From: Canna indica
Lineage: Eukaryota > Streptophyta > Magnoliopsida > Zingiberales > Cannaceae
Assembly: GCA_034359265.1 (NCBI GenBank)
Contig: CP136896.1
Location: 16,461,501-16,525,500 of the forward strand
Length of the DNA stretch: 64,000 nucleotides
Reading direction: 5' to 3'
Shown: positions 11,904 to 23,191 of the stretch, in pieces
Layout of the letters: the number at the start of each line of letters is the position of its first letter
How positions within the stretch are numbered: the stretch's first letter is position 1
Notes under the pieces: generated by a model
The model's input: only the letters and a program-made list of their open reading frames with translations
Database searches by the model: none
What the model was told of the DNA's origin: nothing
Translations under genes and position numbers: made by a program

Positions 11904-12080
11904 TAGGGGTGACTTCGGGTCGGGATAGGTCAAGATTTGGTATGTCTCTGTCACGTCCCAATTTTGAGTCGGGACACAAATATGTGTCCCAGTCTCGGTC
12001 CCGAATATGAAGCATCCTGATTTTGTCCCGGTTCCGTCCCGATTTTGAACTGGGACGAGATTCTCCCTGAACTTTCGGGT
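11904..12080. mobile_element. hAT-type terminal fragment (TAGGGGTG start)
   Basis: taggggtgacttcgggtcgg near 11904 matches the common plant non-autonomous hAT start, followed by repeated gtcccgattttgaac-like low-complexity sequence. The other end is not clear, so this is a weak call. Confidence 0.35.
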
Positions 12081-12300
12081 TGGGTCAAACCGATTACTAA
12101 TAATTAAATTTTATCAAGTTTTTATTTTAGTAATCAAGATATATCTTTTTGAATATTATTTTTATTTCATCTTTAAAATTTACATTTCTCAAGAAATTTA
12201 CTAAAGTATTTATTTAAATTCTAATATAGAAGCCAAACTTGTAGAATTCATGCAATGGACATAAAACACGTTGGCTGAGCACTATATATATTTTATTCAA

Positions 12301-12637
12301 GGGAAAAGATCAAATTTGCCCTTGAAGTATTGAAAAAGGGTGCAAAATTGCCCCTAAAGTATTGAAAAATGTGTAAATTTACTCATTAAATATGTTTTGG
12401 GCCAAAATTGCCCTTGTTAGTACATAATTGTCACATGTCATTTTCTATCGTGACATCTTATGTGGCCGAGCTACACTTGCCACGTGGAATTCCATTTGCT
12501 GACGTGGACTTCCGTTAAGAAAAATGGAAAAAATGATCTAATTATGTAACATCGAGGGTAATTTTGGTCGAAAACATAGTTTAAGGGCAAAATTGCACCC
12601 TTTTCAATACTTCAAGGGCAAATTTATTCATTTTCCC
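12301..12637 (-). mobile_element. MITE copy 2, inverted relative to copy 1
   Basis: Begins gggaaaagatcaaatttgcc and ends in ...catttttccc-type sequence at 12637. Its reverse complement aligns end to end with 10752-11075 and is better preserved. Each end contains two nested blocks of tttgccc...gaagtattgaaaa. Flanks are AT-rich, so a target duplication cannot be assigned with confidence. Confidence 0.8.
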
Positions 12638-13857
12638 TATATTATCATGTGTCTATCCCTACAATTTAGGGTTACCGAGGAACTCCTTCATCACACATTC
12701 ATTCCTATAGGAAACATCTTTCCTATCATGTTCGTAAACGAGATCTGTGATCGAGTTGCAACATATCTATGCTAGTAGACATATAGGGCTGCATTCGGAC
12801 TTTATCTCATAAGGTTCGTTACGAGGTTAACTTATTGTGTGTGATCCATTGAGCCCCACACTAAGCCAGCAATGAGTTGTGCATAACGGAGAGTCGGATC
12901 CGATAGAACGACTTCTATTCGAATCTTACGAGCCATCACAAATCCCTTTAGTGTGGTCGTGAGAGACTCCACTCATAAGTCAAGCTTGACGTCTAGCAAC
13001 GTGTTATGACTACCTCGATAGTGTGAGGTTCAATCTATAGGGATCGAACGCCATTCGGTGATTAGTTATTGTGCAACTAAATCACTCGATTATAATATCC
13101 CGAAGTCGGCTAGGGTACGAAAGAAGTGTCAAACCCTTATACCGATTCATATGTATTCCACCCGTCAAGATGTCGTCTCAATTATGAAAACGTTAGAAAC
13201 ATCTTCTTGACTTTCATATCTATTTTGGCCAGAGATTCCCGAGTCGACACTTGCAGGGACACATAAGACACCATCTCCTCTTACTATGAGTAATTGATTC
13301 CATGTTGGTTGCTCACCTACCTCCATGAATGCTTCCCCATGCCCAGTAATAACTAGCACATGATGCCGAGGGCCACGTAGGGATAGAACCAAAGCAATGG
13401 GTCATCACTCACAAGGTAACCATTACAACCTCAGGTCGAAGTACTGCTTGCACCTACTATCACCCGAGGAACATCCCATTGACACTAATGTAAGGATTCT
13501 ATTTTGTGTTCCTCGTGCGGGTTCGTTCAGTGAACTCATTCCATAACGAGCACTTGCACTTGTACATTAATGACGGCTCATAGGTAACTGTGAGATCAAC
13601 TACCCCTTATCGTATAGGGCATATATCAAGTGCACTAATCTATCCGGAATCACCGATCCCCTAATTGGTGATCCTACAACTAGAAGCATTTAGTACAAGG
13701 GTATCTGGATTCCAATTCTCACTAGCATGATCTCATCATGGTCTCGGAATCATTTGCCCGGGTTCATGGGGTACATCATAATCTTTTTGAATAAAGATGC
13801 AACATATGATGAAAGAGTTGTCTCTTAAGTTGATTACCCTTGAATAATTCCTAAACA

Positions 13858-14182
13858 CATCGATGTGTGATTGGATCAAGGGCACTATTCCTTTCATACG
13901 CAACCAAAAATTGACGCCTAAGCGCACTACAGATGACTGGTCATTCGTTTTCTCATTGAAGAAGATGTCATTTCACACTGTCCATAGGCTCCAACACCAA
14001 ATCATGGACAATGAAGTGCGCTCCACGTTTCAACACTCGGCCTCCTGATCTGACTTGGGGATAGCCTGGAATGTTGCTTTCCCCAACTTGTTGAGGAACG
14101 TAATCCAACCAAGCTTTGTGGACGTGCACCCCGTAAACAGATGAATGATTGATTCATGTGCTCCCCCGACATAAGACTCATA
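13858..14182 (-). pseudogene. LINE (L1-type) C-terminal zinc-knuckle part, right-hand half of a split element
   Basis: Minus-strand translation in two frames gives GGAHESIIHLFTGC (14163-14125 region), then W..W..WNDIFFNEK near 13990-13950, the C-terminal end pattern of plant LINE reverse transcriptases (zf-RVT, then W-rich tail). It continues directly from the sequence at 19897-20215 if the Harbinger element and one ATA copy are removed. Frameshifts show it was already decayed. Confidence 0.75.
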
Positions 14183-14299
14183 GGGTTCGTTTGTTTGGTT
14201 AAAAAACGAGGGACTGGACTGAATTTCGACTCTTGTCCCCCGTTTGGTTTGCAAAAATAATGAGGGACTGACTTTTAAATCTTGTTCGGGATAGGATTT

Positions 14300-15920
14300 T
14301 GAGCCAAATTAGTGTACCGAGAAAATTCTCGGTACATCAAAATTGGGCGGAGGACATTGAGGGAAAAAGACCTCAATGCCCTCACTTGTCACGGGGGTCT
14401 CTCTCCAACCCTAGCCAACATCTGCTCTCGCGACTCTCTTGCCCGACGCTGCTCTCACCTCTCGCTCGACACCAGCTACTCTCTCTCACCCGACGCTGCT
14501 CTCGCCTCGACACCGATTGCTCGATATCGCCCGACTCTGCTCTCGCCTCTCGGCTGACACCGGCTGCTCTCTCGTTCGACGTCCGACGCCCTTTGCACTC
14601 GCCTATCGCCTCTCTCTTTCCTCAGGTATGCCTCTCTCACATCTCCAGTTCAGTTGTTTCTTGCCTCTCGATTCTCGCCTGTGTGTTGATTTTGTGGCCT
14701 CACTGTGTGTCAAGCTTTCTGATCTACATCCGAGTGCCACCTTCTCGCCTCATTGTTGTTCATTTGATTCTATAATTGTTGTTCGTTTGATTCTGTAGTT
14801 TGATGGAAATGAGTATCATAATTTTCTGCTTCTTTATTGTTGTTCGTTCGTTTGTTCTTCTTGCTCTTTCCTTCGCTTAATTCATTGTGAAAAGGGTTGA
14901 ATTCATCCTGTTCAACATTATCAAATGAAAAAAATTGGAATCTTTTCTTCATTATATGTCAATTTTGTATGCTCCTGTTTCAATGTTTGCTAATTTTGTA
15001 TGCTCCTGTTTCAAAGTTTGCTAATTTGTTATCCTTAGCTTTATGCTTCAAAGATTTTGTTCTCATTCATTAATATGTAATTTTGCCACTACAGTTATAT
15101 GCTCCTTTAATTTTGTCATATGATTCCTTTCAAATGATTTGAAATGCTCAAAAAATTATACGATGGTAAGCACTTGAGCAATACTTTTAGCCTATTTTAA
15201 GTGGCTCTACTAGCTTGTACATCATGGTTCATCATGAATTGTTTGTTTGCCAATATAATTATAGAAGTTAACTATTTTCCTATTCCTTGCCCTATCCTTT
15301 TGCTTTGTCAATTTCTTTTTTGTGATATAGGTCAAATATCCTTAGCTAACAATAATCTGGTAAAATTTGGAAGTATTTTCAATCTTCTATTGTGCAGAAT
15401 ACATGTATCATTATTCTCAGTTGACACCTGCATGGTGGAGTTTAGTTTTTAGTTATACTAATTTTGCAAAATAGATGTGTCCTTATACTCAGTTGACCCC
15501 TAGATACATTTTTGCAGATGCTATTGTTCCTATCAATCTGCATTTAGATATAAATGGGATTATATAGATATTTATTAGCAAATTAAGCCCAAGTTGTCTC
15601 CTATACTGTTGTATCTTTGCGGTTCAATTAAAAAAAAAATCTGTATGAACTGTTCTCTTGTAACAGTTTGACTGGTAAAGAAATTATATATTTATTTGAT
15701 TTCAATTATTTGTTCACTTGTTTGACTGTAGAAATTACTGTATTTTTATATACTTGTTTGATTTCAATTATGTACTTGTTTGATTTCAATGATCTACTTG
15801 TTTTTAGTGAACAGTGAACAGTCTATTTTTAATTTCATGTAGACTGGTTGTATTAATATGCCACATAATTAATGGTTGTATTAATTTCTTTTTTTTCTGA
15901 TTTTTTATTTATTGTTTTTA
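14300..15920 (+). other. Harbinger transposase 5' leader and leader intron
   Basis: A pyrimidine-rich leader (about 14330-14625) with repeated GACGCTGCTCTCGCCTCTCG-like units ends at a good donor (cctcag then gtatgc, about 14626). An AT-rich stretch follows up to an acceptor (ttgtttttag, about 15920) a few bases before the transposase ATG. Open frames inside the leader are products of its repetitive CT composition. Confidence 0.5.
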
Positions 15921-15927
15921 GTGAATA

Positions 15928-17247
15928 ATGGATGAGTTGCCATTCATATTATACGCTGCTACACGAAGAATGTATATCCATTTGCTTGCTATATCTGCGG
16001 TTGGATATTTTTTTGTAAAATTTATAATGCGTGATGAGTATGAGAGGAGAGCGGTAGATGATAGAACTCTTGTTAGAAATATGACTCACATGGATGTTTT
16101 GGATTCCATTATCAGGGAAAGCGATAATAATTGTATTTGGGAGTTGAGAATGTCTAGAAATGCTTTTGCAAGACTTTGTGAGCTATTGATTGTTCGGGGT
16201 GGGTTAACGGGTGATGGGAGGGTGACCGTGGAGGAGCAAGTTGCTATTTTTGTAAACATTCTAGCCCATCACACAAAAAATAGAACAATCCGAGTTAGGT
16301 TCAAAAGATCGGGAGAAACCATTAGTAGATATTGCCATCATGTGTTACATGCTGTTGTTAGATTGCATGATGTCTTATTAGCAAAGCCAGAACCTGTGCC
16401 ACAAGATTGCACCGATGAGAGATGGAAGTGGTTCAAGGTAAGCTATATACCATTGATATCATAGTTGTTATTGTATTTAGAACGTCAATTAATATATAAA
16501 AGTTTAAATTTTGTGTAGGGGTGTTTAGGAGCATTAGATGGTACATATATAGCTGTTACACCACCTGCTACAGACAGACCTAGATACAGGACAAGGAAAG
16601 GATGTCTTGCAACAAATGTGTTAGGAGTATGTACACCAGAAATGAATTTCATATGTGTTATCAGGCTGGGAGGGGTCAGCTTCTGATTCTAGAGTGCTGC
16701 GTGATGCAGTTACGAGACCCAATGGATTGAACGTCCCAGTTGGTATGTCATACATAAACTTTATTATAATAATTGACTTACCATAATAAGAACTAAAATT
16801 TGTATAATAATTTTGTGGATAGATAACTACTATCTTGTGGATGGTGGATACACAAATGGGGATGGATTCCTTGCACCATATCGCGGTAGACGATATCATA
16901 TTCAAGAGTGGGGCAATAGTCGAAGAACAGCCCAAAATCGTGAGGAACTGTTTAACTACAGACATGCACGAGCAAGAAATATAATCGAGAGATGTTTTGA
17001 TCTTTTAAAGAAAAGATGGGCTATTCTTCGATCACCATCCTTTTATCCGATAAAAACCCAATGCCGTATTATTCTTGCTTGTGGTTTACTCCATAATTTT
17101 ATTCGGATGAACATGGAAATTGATCCGTTGGAGTCTGCTACCATCATAGATGATGAACTACCAATAGGAGAAGAACCTATCAACATAATCAACACCGTTG
17201 AGCCTAGTAGCCTAGTAATGAATGGACTCAATCGAGAGACAACTTAG
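15928..17247 (+). pseudogene. PIF/Harbinger DDE transposase (HARBI1-like), one frameshift
   Basis: Nuclease that excises and inserts Harbinger elements. Three exons: 15928-16437, 16519-16742 and 16823-17247, all with GT-AG introns and in-phase joins. The N-terminal helix-turn-helix region reads MSRNAFARLCELL and VTVEEQVAIFVNILAHH. The catalytic DDE_4 domain shows the first Asp in LGALDGTYI, the second in YLVDGGYTNGDGFLAPYRG, and the Glu in ARNIIERCFDLLKKRWAIL. A 1-2 base frameshift near 16650, just before [16 protein letters not shown], breaks the second exon; otherwise all family blocks are present. The ATG at 15928 follows the leader-intron acceptor. It works with the Myb-like protein encoded at 17571. 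Confidence 0.9.
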
Positions 17248-17570
17248 CACAACAAATGTGAGACGAATGGAGAACAAGAAATTGAATAAATTTTAATGGT
17301 TATGTACATTTATTAGTGGTTTGTTGTAATTCAATTTGTTGTAATGTACTTTTATTATGTACTTGTGTACTTTTATTATGGTTTGGTTATGTAATTCAAT
17401 GTACTTTTATGTTGAATCAGTTATGGTTATGTACTTTTTAATGGTTTGGATTTTAATGAAATCAATGTACTTTTATATTGAATCAGTTATGGTTATGTAC
17501 ATTTTAATGGTTTGGATTTTAATAAAATCAATGTACTTTTTAATGGTTTGGTTATGTCTTATTTTTAGTC

Positions 17571-18523
17571 ATGGAAGTTCAAAAAAGAGGTAGACGCTCA
17601 TGGACACAAGAGGAAGATGACACTTTGTTGACTATTTTAGAAGAATTGGTTGTGGAGGGACATAGGGGGAGAATGACACTTTTAAAGCAGGAACTCATGA
17701 GGAAGCTTTGAAAAGAATGTTGATACGAGTTCCTGGCATTAACTTAACAGTGCAACAGATAGTTAAGAAAATGAAAAGATGGTCACTTAAACTATCTGAA
17801 GCACTTGATATGATGAACACAAGCGGATTTGGATGGGACGATGTGCGTAAGTGTGTGGCGGTTGACAATCCACAAGTGTTGGAGGAATATTTGAAGGTAA
17901 TTATTTAATATTGATTTTTTATTGTCAACAGAAGCATGTATTATTTAATATTATTGCATCATTGATAATACTTGTATTTTTTCCTTGTGTAACAGAAGCA
18001 TCCAAAATCCGCAAACTATGCGAATAAAGAATTTAAAGAGTTTGAAAGACTGTATGTCATCTTTGGAAAGGATCGTGCCACTGGCCACGGTGCAGAGACA
18101 CCAGCTGATGTGATAGAAACACAATCCTCACAACCTGAATGGGAAAATATAATGGAAACACAATCCTCACAACAACCTGAATCTCCAATGTCAAGAAGGC
18201 AAGAATCTCCAATCTCGAACATTGGTAGTCAATCTGAAGGAAGTGAGCAAAAAAAAAAGCGAGGCCGCATGAATGAAGTGGCAGATAAATTCATTGAGGT
18301 GTGGGAAACTCAAATGAGTTCGGCTGCTCGTGATATGCACATAGTGGCTATTGAGATGACAAAAATGAGAGAGCATATGGAGATGTCAACGTTGGTTGAT
18401 GAAGTGCATAAATTGGGAATAACAGAGATGGAGGAAATGAATGTACTGAAAAAATTTGCAGAAAATACTCACTACGCGACAATTTTCATGAGGATGGATG
18501 AAAGTAGAAGGTTGACTTTGTGA
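17571..18523 (+). pseudogene. Harbinger Myb/SANT-like DNA-binding protein, one frameshift
   Basis: Partner protein of the PIF/Harbinger transposase, which recruits it to the element ends. Exon 1 (17571-17896) starts MEVQKRGRRSWTQEEDDTLL, a Myb/SANT-like domain (Myb_DNA-bind_3 type). A single-base loss in a G run near 17668 shifts the frame; the rest then continues as FKAGTHEEALKRM, VPGINLTVQQIVKKMKRW and SGFGWDDVRKCVAVDNP. Exon 2 (17996-18523) carries HPKSANYANKEFKEFERL, a Ser/Gln-rich linker, a basic KKKRGR patch that could be a nuclear signal, and a C-terminal helix region. An in-frame join across the 99-bp intron supports the model. Confidence 0.85.
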
Positions 18524-18939
18524 AGTCAATTATGAGGATGTAGTTGAACACTTTGTTATTTTGTTATGGGGTGTTTGAACTTTATTTTGGAATTGTGGTA
18601 GATAAATATTTTATCATTTTGTAGTTGGAGGTGTTCCAAATTTTATTTTTGAATTGTGTTTACTGTAGTTTTGATTGAATATTGTTAAAGTTTCAATTTG
18701 CAAACATGAAACTAATTTTATTATTGTTTCAGTTTGGTACCTGCTAAAGTATATCACTGTTTGGTTTGCATATTACTATTTGATATCTATTTACTGTTTG
18801 GTACTGCTTGCTCAGTTTGCATATTGTAATCTATTGCAATGTTCCATAGCAAAGTTGTGTAAATTATTAAATAAAGTTCTGCAGTTTATTTCGTTCAGGA
18901 GCCTTCTTTGGTTTGGAGTTTGGACTGATTAAATTGATT

Positions 18940-18981
18940 GATTTTGTGTGTGTGTGTGAGAGAGAGAGAGTGTGTGTGTGT
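18940..18981. repeat. Microsatellite (TG)n(AG)n(TG)n
   Basis: Short compound dinucleotide repeat inside the Harbinger element, downstream of its second gene. Confidence 0.9.
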
Positions 18982-19154
18982 TATAATCACTAGTTAATCA
19001 TCGCCATATATCTGAATACAGATTACAGAAGATACTAACTTGAAAGAACAAATGAAAATATCACTTCCACTATGCAGATTGTACCAATGTCATGTTGTCA
19101 TCCTTAGATACAAGATCATCAAAGTCCAGGCTCATGTAGAAGGAATACACGAAT

Positions 19155-19505
19155 TTACCTTCCACAAGAGCTCACTAATTTAGGAAAAAAATATGGTGAA
19201 AAGCAACCAAAAAAGCTCACCTCATTTCCACTCATGGAGTTGCCCTTTTCCCTAGATGCACAAACTGGAGGACATATTTCACGCTTCGTTGCATTATGAA
19301 CTAATCTGGAGCACCCCTTTAGTCGACAGAATTCAATGGATGGAGGGGCATATAAGCATGTAGCATTCGAGTACGAGGTCCGAGATAAGGAAGAAAAGCT
19401 TATGCTATTTCTTGCATTGGCTCCACTGATGAAACCTTTATTAGTAGATGAAATAGATTGAACGGAAAGCATCCTTACCCAGATAGGAACTGTCCACTAA
19501 TCTGT
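19155..19505 (-). pseudogene. Possible captured host exon with plastid-transit-like N-terminus
   Basis: Within the Harbinger element, on the strand opposite its own genes. An ATG at 19472 opens MLSVQSISSTNKGFISGANA, rich in Ser/Thr/Asn and poor in acids, like a chloroplast transit peptide, later REICPPVCASREKGNSMSG. A good splice donor (AATGAG then gtgagc) follows at about 19221, and an acceptor-like tttgtttcacag lies upstream near 19505. That layout suits a captured first coding exon. I do not recognise the parent protein, and it could also be a chance frame. Confidence 0.35.
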
Positions 19506-19896
19506 GAAACAAACTACAAAAATATCTTTAACTTAACAAAATTGGCATGCATAGTTATTGGCATAGTGATTAGCTAACTTTATGTAAATAGATGCATTCA
19601 ACATAAAAGAAGAATTGAGCTTAAGTACAGTTACCATTTTTTAAAATTTAAGACTAAGTAGGAAGACTTTTATGTTTAAAATTAAATTTGAGCATTAAAA
19701 ATTTGTAAGGGTATTTTGGTCATATTGTCTTGTACAGGACTCTATTTTAACGAACCAAACGCAAGACAAGACTGGATATCGTGTCATGTTCTTAGCGAAC
19801 CAAACACGGTATAACTACTATCCCAGGACACCTGGTGTTCTTTCCTTGTCCTTGTTTGGTGTCCTGTGACGGACAGTTTACAAACCAAACGAGCCC

Positions 19897-20705
19897 ATAG
19901 GGTGTTGTCCAACTATGTCTTGCTCTTGATCAAGCGGTCCTTGAGTTGGAGTCGTTGTTTGATAATGAGCGATGACACTGTCTTCATTTTATTATAGGGC
20001 CTTTGCACTTTCAGATTTTGCTGCAGTGCAAATCCCGAATACCTCGATCCACGAGCATGCGCGCGATACATAGACTTCGTAGAAAAACACCCCGATTGGT
20101 CCCAGCGCCAAAAAATTTGACCGTCATCGCTCACAAGGGTTTGTGGGTTAACAAGGGAGAGCAAGCTCACTTTCTCGTCACAGTCGACATGTCCCCCCTC
20201 CATGTAAGGTGCCACTGGTTTGTTTGGACATCGAGAAAGTTCGCGATCAGTTCATTCCTACATTTGCTCATTTTGTAAAGACGAGAAAAGCGTCTGCCAG
20301 GTGAGAGTTTAGTATCCAATGATCCTTCCAAAAAAAGTTGGAGTCCCCTCTTCCCACGATTGTCTCAATCCCAATGGAAAATACGTGCTTTGCGACATAG
20401 ATGCCCTTCCAAATACTCGACCAACGAGCGGTGTTGTGGCAATCCTACCAATCCTTGCAGCGAAAGTAGCATTGGTCAACAATATAATTGCAAAGAAGAT
20501 AGGTTCCACATGCCACACCCCATCACCAACGGCCCAACCAAGTAAGCTTGTGCCGATCAAGATCAAGATCAATAATGCCTAAACCCCTATTTTCCTTAGC
20601 GCGCAGATGACATCCTCCCAACAAATAATGAGCTTCAGGGTATGATTCAGGACCCCATTCCAAAGGTTGACCCATCCTAACCATCTAGAAGGCTGACTTG
20701 AATTA
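19897..20705 (-). pseudogene. LINE reverse-transcriptase C-terminal region, left-hand half of a split element
   Basis: On the minus strand: LRAKENRGLGIIDLDLDRHK (about 20630-20560), matching the block that follows LINE RT domains, then the zf-RVT start GQIFWRWDQSGCFSTKSMYR (20139-20080) and QRLQLKDRLIKSK (19960-19920). Frames are interrupted repeatedly. The reading continues at 14182 after the Harbinger insertion. The RT core itself is not in the window. Confidence 0.8.
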
Positions 20706-20829
20706 CATAGTTTTTAGTTTACGTAGAACCTCAGCTTATTCCAAATTCCAACGCAATCCATCAACCTAATTAGGCGGAATGTTTAATTATTATCTATAAA
20801 AATACACGTTGTTGCCCTCCACGCTTTTA
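20706..20829 (+). promoter_or_regulatory. Putative core promoter of the kinase gene
   Basis: A TATA-like ctataaaaatac (20794-20805) lies between the LINE remnant and the inferred 5' UTR exon. Transcription would start about 30 bp downstream. Inferred from position and motif only. Confidence 0.4.
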
Positions 20830-21242
20830 CATATATTTTTAATTCAAATCATTTCGTTGACCGAGTCCAAAAATCTTATTATTATTTTTTAACCTCGACA
20901 AGCACTACTGTTGTCTCCAGGCGTGTGCGTGTGTGCGCGCGCGTGTCTACCGTCTGCGGACGACATTCGACGAACACTACATCGGCCGTGTTGGAAACTG
21001 CATGCGGAGAGCTAGACCTTGCTGTTACCATCGCAGGAGAGACCGATCCAGTTCTCCCCTTCGCTTTTCCGGTGGCAGGGCAGAGGTCGGGGCGAAGAAA
21101 AGGAGGCCAGACTCCAATCGTCCTCGTTCCACGTTGGAAGTTTGGTGGGCGAATACTTCCGGCTTCTTATTTTGATCTTTCCAACTCTAGGGATTCGAAG
21201 AGTTCTTTGGAGATGTATTTCAAGCGCAAGATCTGGAGTCGG
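20830..21242 (+). other. Inferred 5' UTR exon of the kinase gene
   Basis: A GC-richer stretch ending at a donor (gagtcgg then gtaggc, 21243). A suitable acceptor (ttatcttcacag, 23042) precedes the exon with the kinase ATG. A long alternating TG/CG run lies at 20919-20947. Two overlapping 80-130 codon frames here lack any known motif and are treated as chance. Intron 21243-23042 shows no other feature. Confidence 0.5.
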
Positions 21243-23118
21243 GTAGGCGTTTCATCTTCTCTCTCTTGTTTGGTGGCTTCTTTCTTTTCCCCGTATTTTC
21301 GTTTCTTATAGCCGAGCTTGGCCGCTAGTTTGCACTATAGTTGTCGCTTTCCTGAATTTTCCAAATGGCCATGTAGTTTATGGCATGAGCTCTGGATTTT
21401 GCTTTTGTGTTAACGCTATTTAATTTCTAGGGCTCTTGGCTCACAGTTTTTTATGGGTAATTTAAGTGACTTATGATTTAGTTTTTGTGAGTGCTTGGAC
21501 CTGATGTGTACCAAGTGACCAACTGAGGGTCGACACGGAATTGGGAACTCCAATTTCTAGGCGTTCGACTTGTTTGTCACTTGTTATGGGTATGGAATCT
21601 TGCTCATGGGAAACAAGTGAATTGTAGTTCTGCATACTGATTTCAAGAATTCTTCGGAGACTGATGGATTCAAGAAATAACAGTTCTTAAAATTCACGGA
21701 GCAGGCTAGCTGGAGCCTTATCAAGGTAGTCGCTACCAGCTACGGAGCATAATTAATAAGTAGGCTTGACCATTTTTCCATTAAAAGTAAAAGAGAACAT
21801 GATAGAGTTGGTCATTTTTAGGCTGAGATGGTCTCCCCAGATCCAAAACTTTTGATGGCCTGCCTCGCCATTGATCTGCAGCTTTGTGCAAGTTTTTGGT
21901 AATTTATCTTTTTTTCTCCCATCTTTTGTGCATTTTAAGGTTTTATATGCAAGTTGTGGGGTTTCCTACATTTGCTCAAAACAAGTAAGGTTAACTGAAA
22001 TTTAGTCATTTAAGTAGAGATTACATTCTAAGTTGTGTGTGTCAAAGATCGAGCCATTTGAACAATATCCTATGTCTCTTTTTGGAAACAGAGGATACTT
22101 AGAATCACCGTAGTTCTATGTTTTTACAGGAGAGGACTAGGAGTTCCTTATTCTGATTTCTGAAACTCATGATTGTTGGAATCTGCTATTCTTAGAATGC
22201 TCTGTTTAGTATTTATCATTGACGTTATGGTTGGTTGCAGTGATTACTCTTCTAAAAACGAGCTTGGTCATTTATATGCACATTCCATTCTGTTGTGGAG
22301 TTCTGTTAGTTTTTGACACCAAAAGTATGTATTAGATGTTAACTATAAATTTTATATCTTCTTGTATGTATGCTGCATTTGAGGTGTCAGGTGGGTTTAG
22401 TTTGTGACTTTGCAGACATTCAGTTGTAACTTATTATTCCTGTCTTTTCTGGGGAAGACCAGCTCAATAAGGAAAGATAACGGTAGAAAAATTATTTTTG
22501 TAAAACAATACATGATGTGAGGCAAATTTGGGTTGGGGAAAGTCAACAAATCTGAGCTGCATCCTTCTTCTTTCTTTTTGTAAAAGTCAAATAAAGATTA
22601 TCATAAGAAATAAAAATATTTATCGCTAAGGAATTTTATGCTGGCATGCACACCCTAAAATAACACAAACCTTCATTTCTTGCCAAGCTGCATTGACTTG
22701 GTAGCTATCTTTAAGGTGCATAAATCATACAATATGGTTTGGGTTTGCCATATTGTAATCCTTTGAAGTTATTTTCAGGCAATAATATCTTCTTTTAGAG
22801 GCATTCTTGTAGTCAAAATTGAGAAACTATTGATGAAGGGGGTAAACTTTAACACATTTTGTTGAGAGTAGGAATCATGTAAAGAACCTCTATACTTGAC
22901 AAAAGGTTGCATAGATTCAACCTTCCTTTGATTTCTCATCATTTGATGTCCATTAATTTCATGCCAGGCTCTCCTGAACTTGGATTCACATAGTTTTCTC
23001 CATAAGGACATTGAAAAGTAATAGTGGTTTTTATCTTCACAGGTTACTTCCATGGATATTAAATCCCAGGCAGCATAAATAAATTATCTGATAATTGTGT
23101 CACGTGAAACAAGTTGAT

Positions 23119-23191
23119 ATGACCTGTTGCTGCTTCAACGTTTTACTATCCAGGAAAAAGAATCACCAGTATTTGGACCAAGAAATAAGCA
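23119..23191 (+). CDS. Kinase gene coding exon 1 (start codon)
   Basis: Encodes [18 protein letters not shown] and the following few residues, ending one base into an Arg codon completed by exon 2 (A + GG). Donor gtaaga. The start is the first ATG giving an in-phase join to the kinase domain. Confidence 0.8.

Larger units (their letters stand above)
7602..13857 (-). mobile_element. Ty1/Copia retrotransposon, 5' half (LTR, leader, gag start)
   Basis: On the minus strand: an LTR from 13857 (TGTTTAGGAATT) to 9606 (ATCCTAACA), a degenerate Met-tRNA primer site TGGTACCAAAAC at 9604-9593, an untranslated leader (9592-8107), then gag from about 8106. Gag is cut at 7601 by the Harbinger-related insertion and pol is missing. 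The LTR is expanded by MITEs. The element lies against the 3' part of a LINE (13858 onward), so it probably inserted into that LINE. The outer LTR limit is the least certain point. Confidence 0.6.
9606..13857 (-). repeat. Long Copia LTR interrupted by MITEs
   Basis: The ends form a short inverted repeat (TGTTTAGGA on the minus strand, TCCTAACA at the other end). A minus-strand TATA-like stretch, ctctatatagtgg, lies near 10245-10230. About 1.9 kb (10752-12637) is foreign: two inverted MITE copies and other insertions. Without them the LTR would be about 2.3 kb, long but not impossible for Copia. The boundary at 13857 is inferred. Confidence 0.5.
14183..19896 (+). mobile_element. Complete PIF/Harbinger DNA transposon (5.7 kb)
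   Basis: The left terminus GGGTTCGTTTGTTTGGTT (14183) is inverted at the right terminus, whose reverse complement is GGGCTCGTTTGGTTTG (19896). Both sides are flanked by ATA (14180-14182 and 19897-19899), a 3-bp target duplication as expected for this superfamily, although TTA/TAA is more usual. Removing the element rejoins a LINE zinc-knuckle reading frame, which independently confirms the boundaries. It encodes both proteins of the family: a DDE transposase and a Myb/SANT-like partner, each damaged by one frameshift. Confidence 0.9.

Noticed and set aside
14299..14798. Three overlapping Ser/Leu/Arg-rich frames in the Harbinger leader
   Set aside because: They arise from CT-rich repeats read in all three frames; no family resemblance.
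20925..21311. 128-codon and overlapping frames in the kinase 5' region
   Set aside because: No motif, competing frames over the same bases, and a splice donor within them; better explained as 5' UTR.
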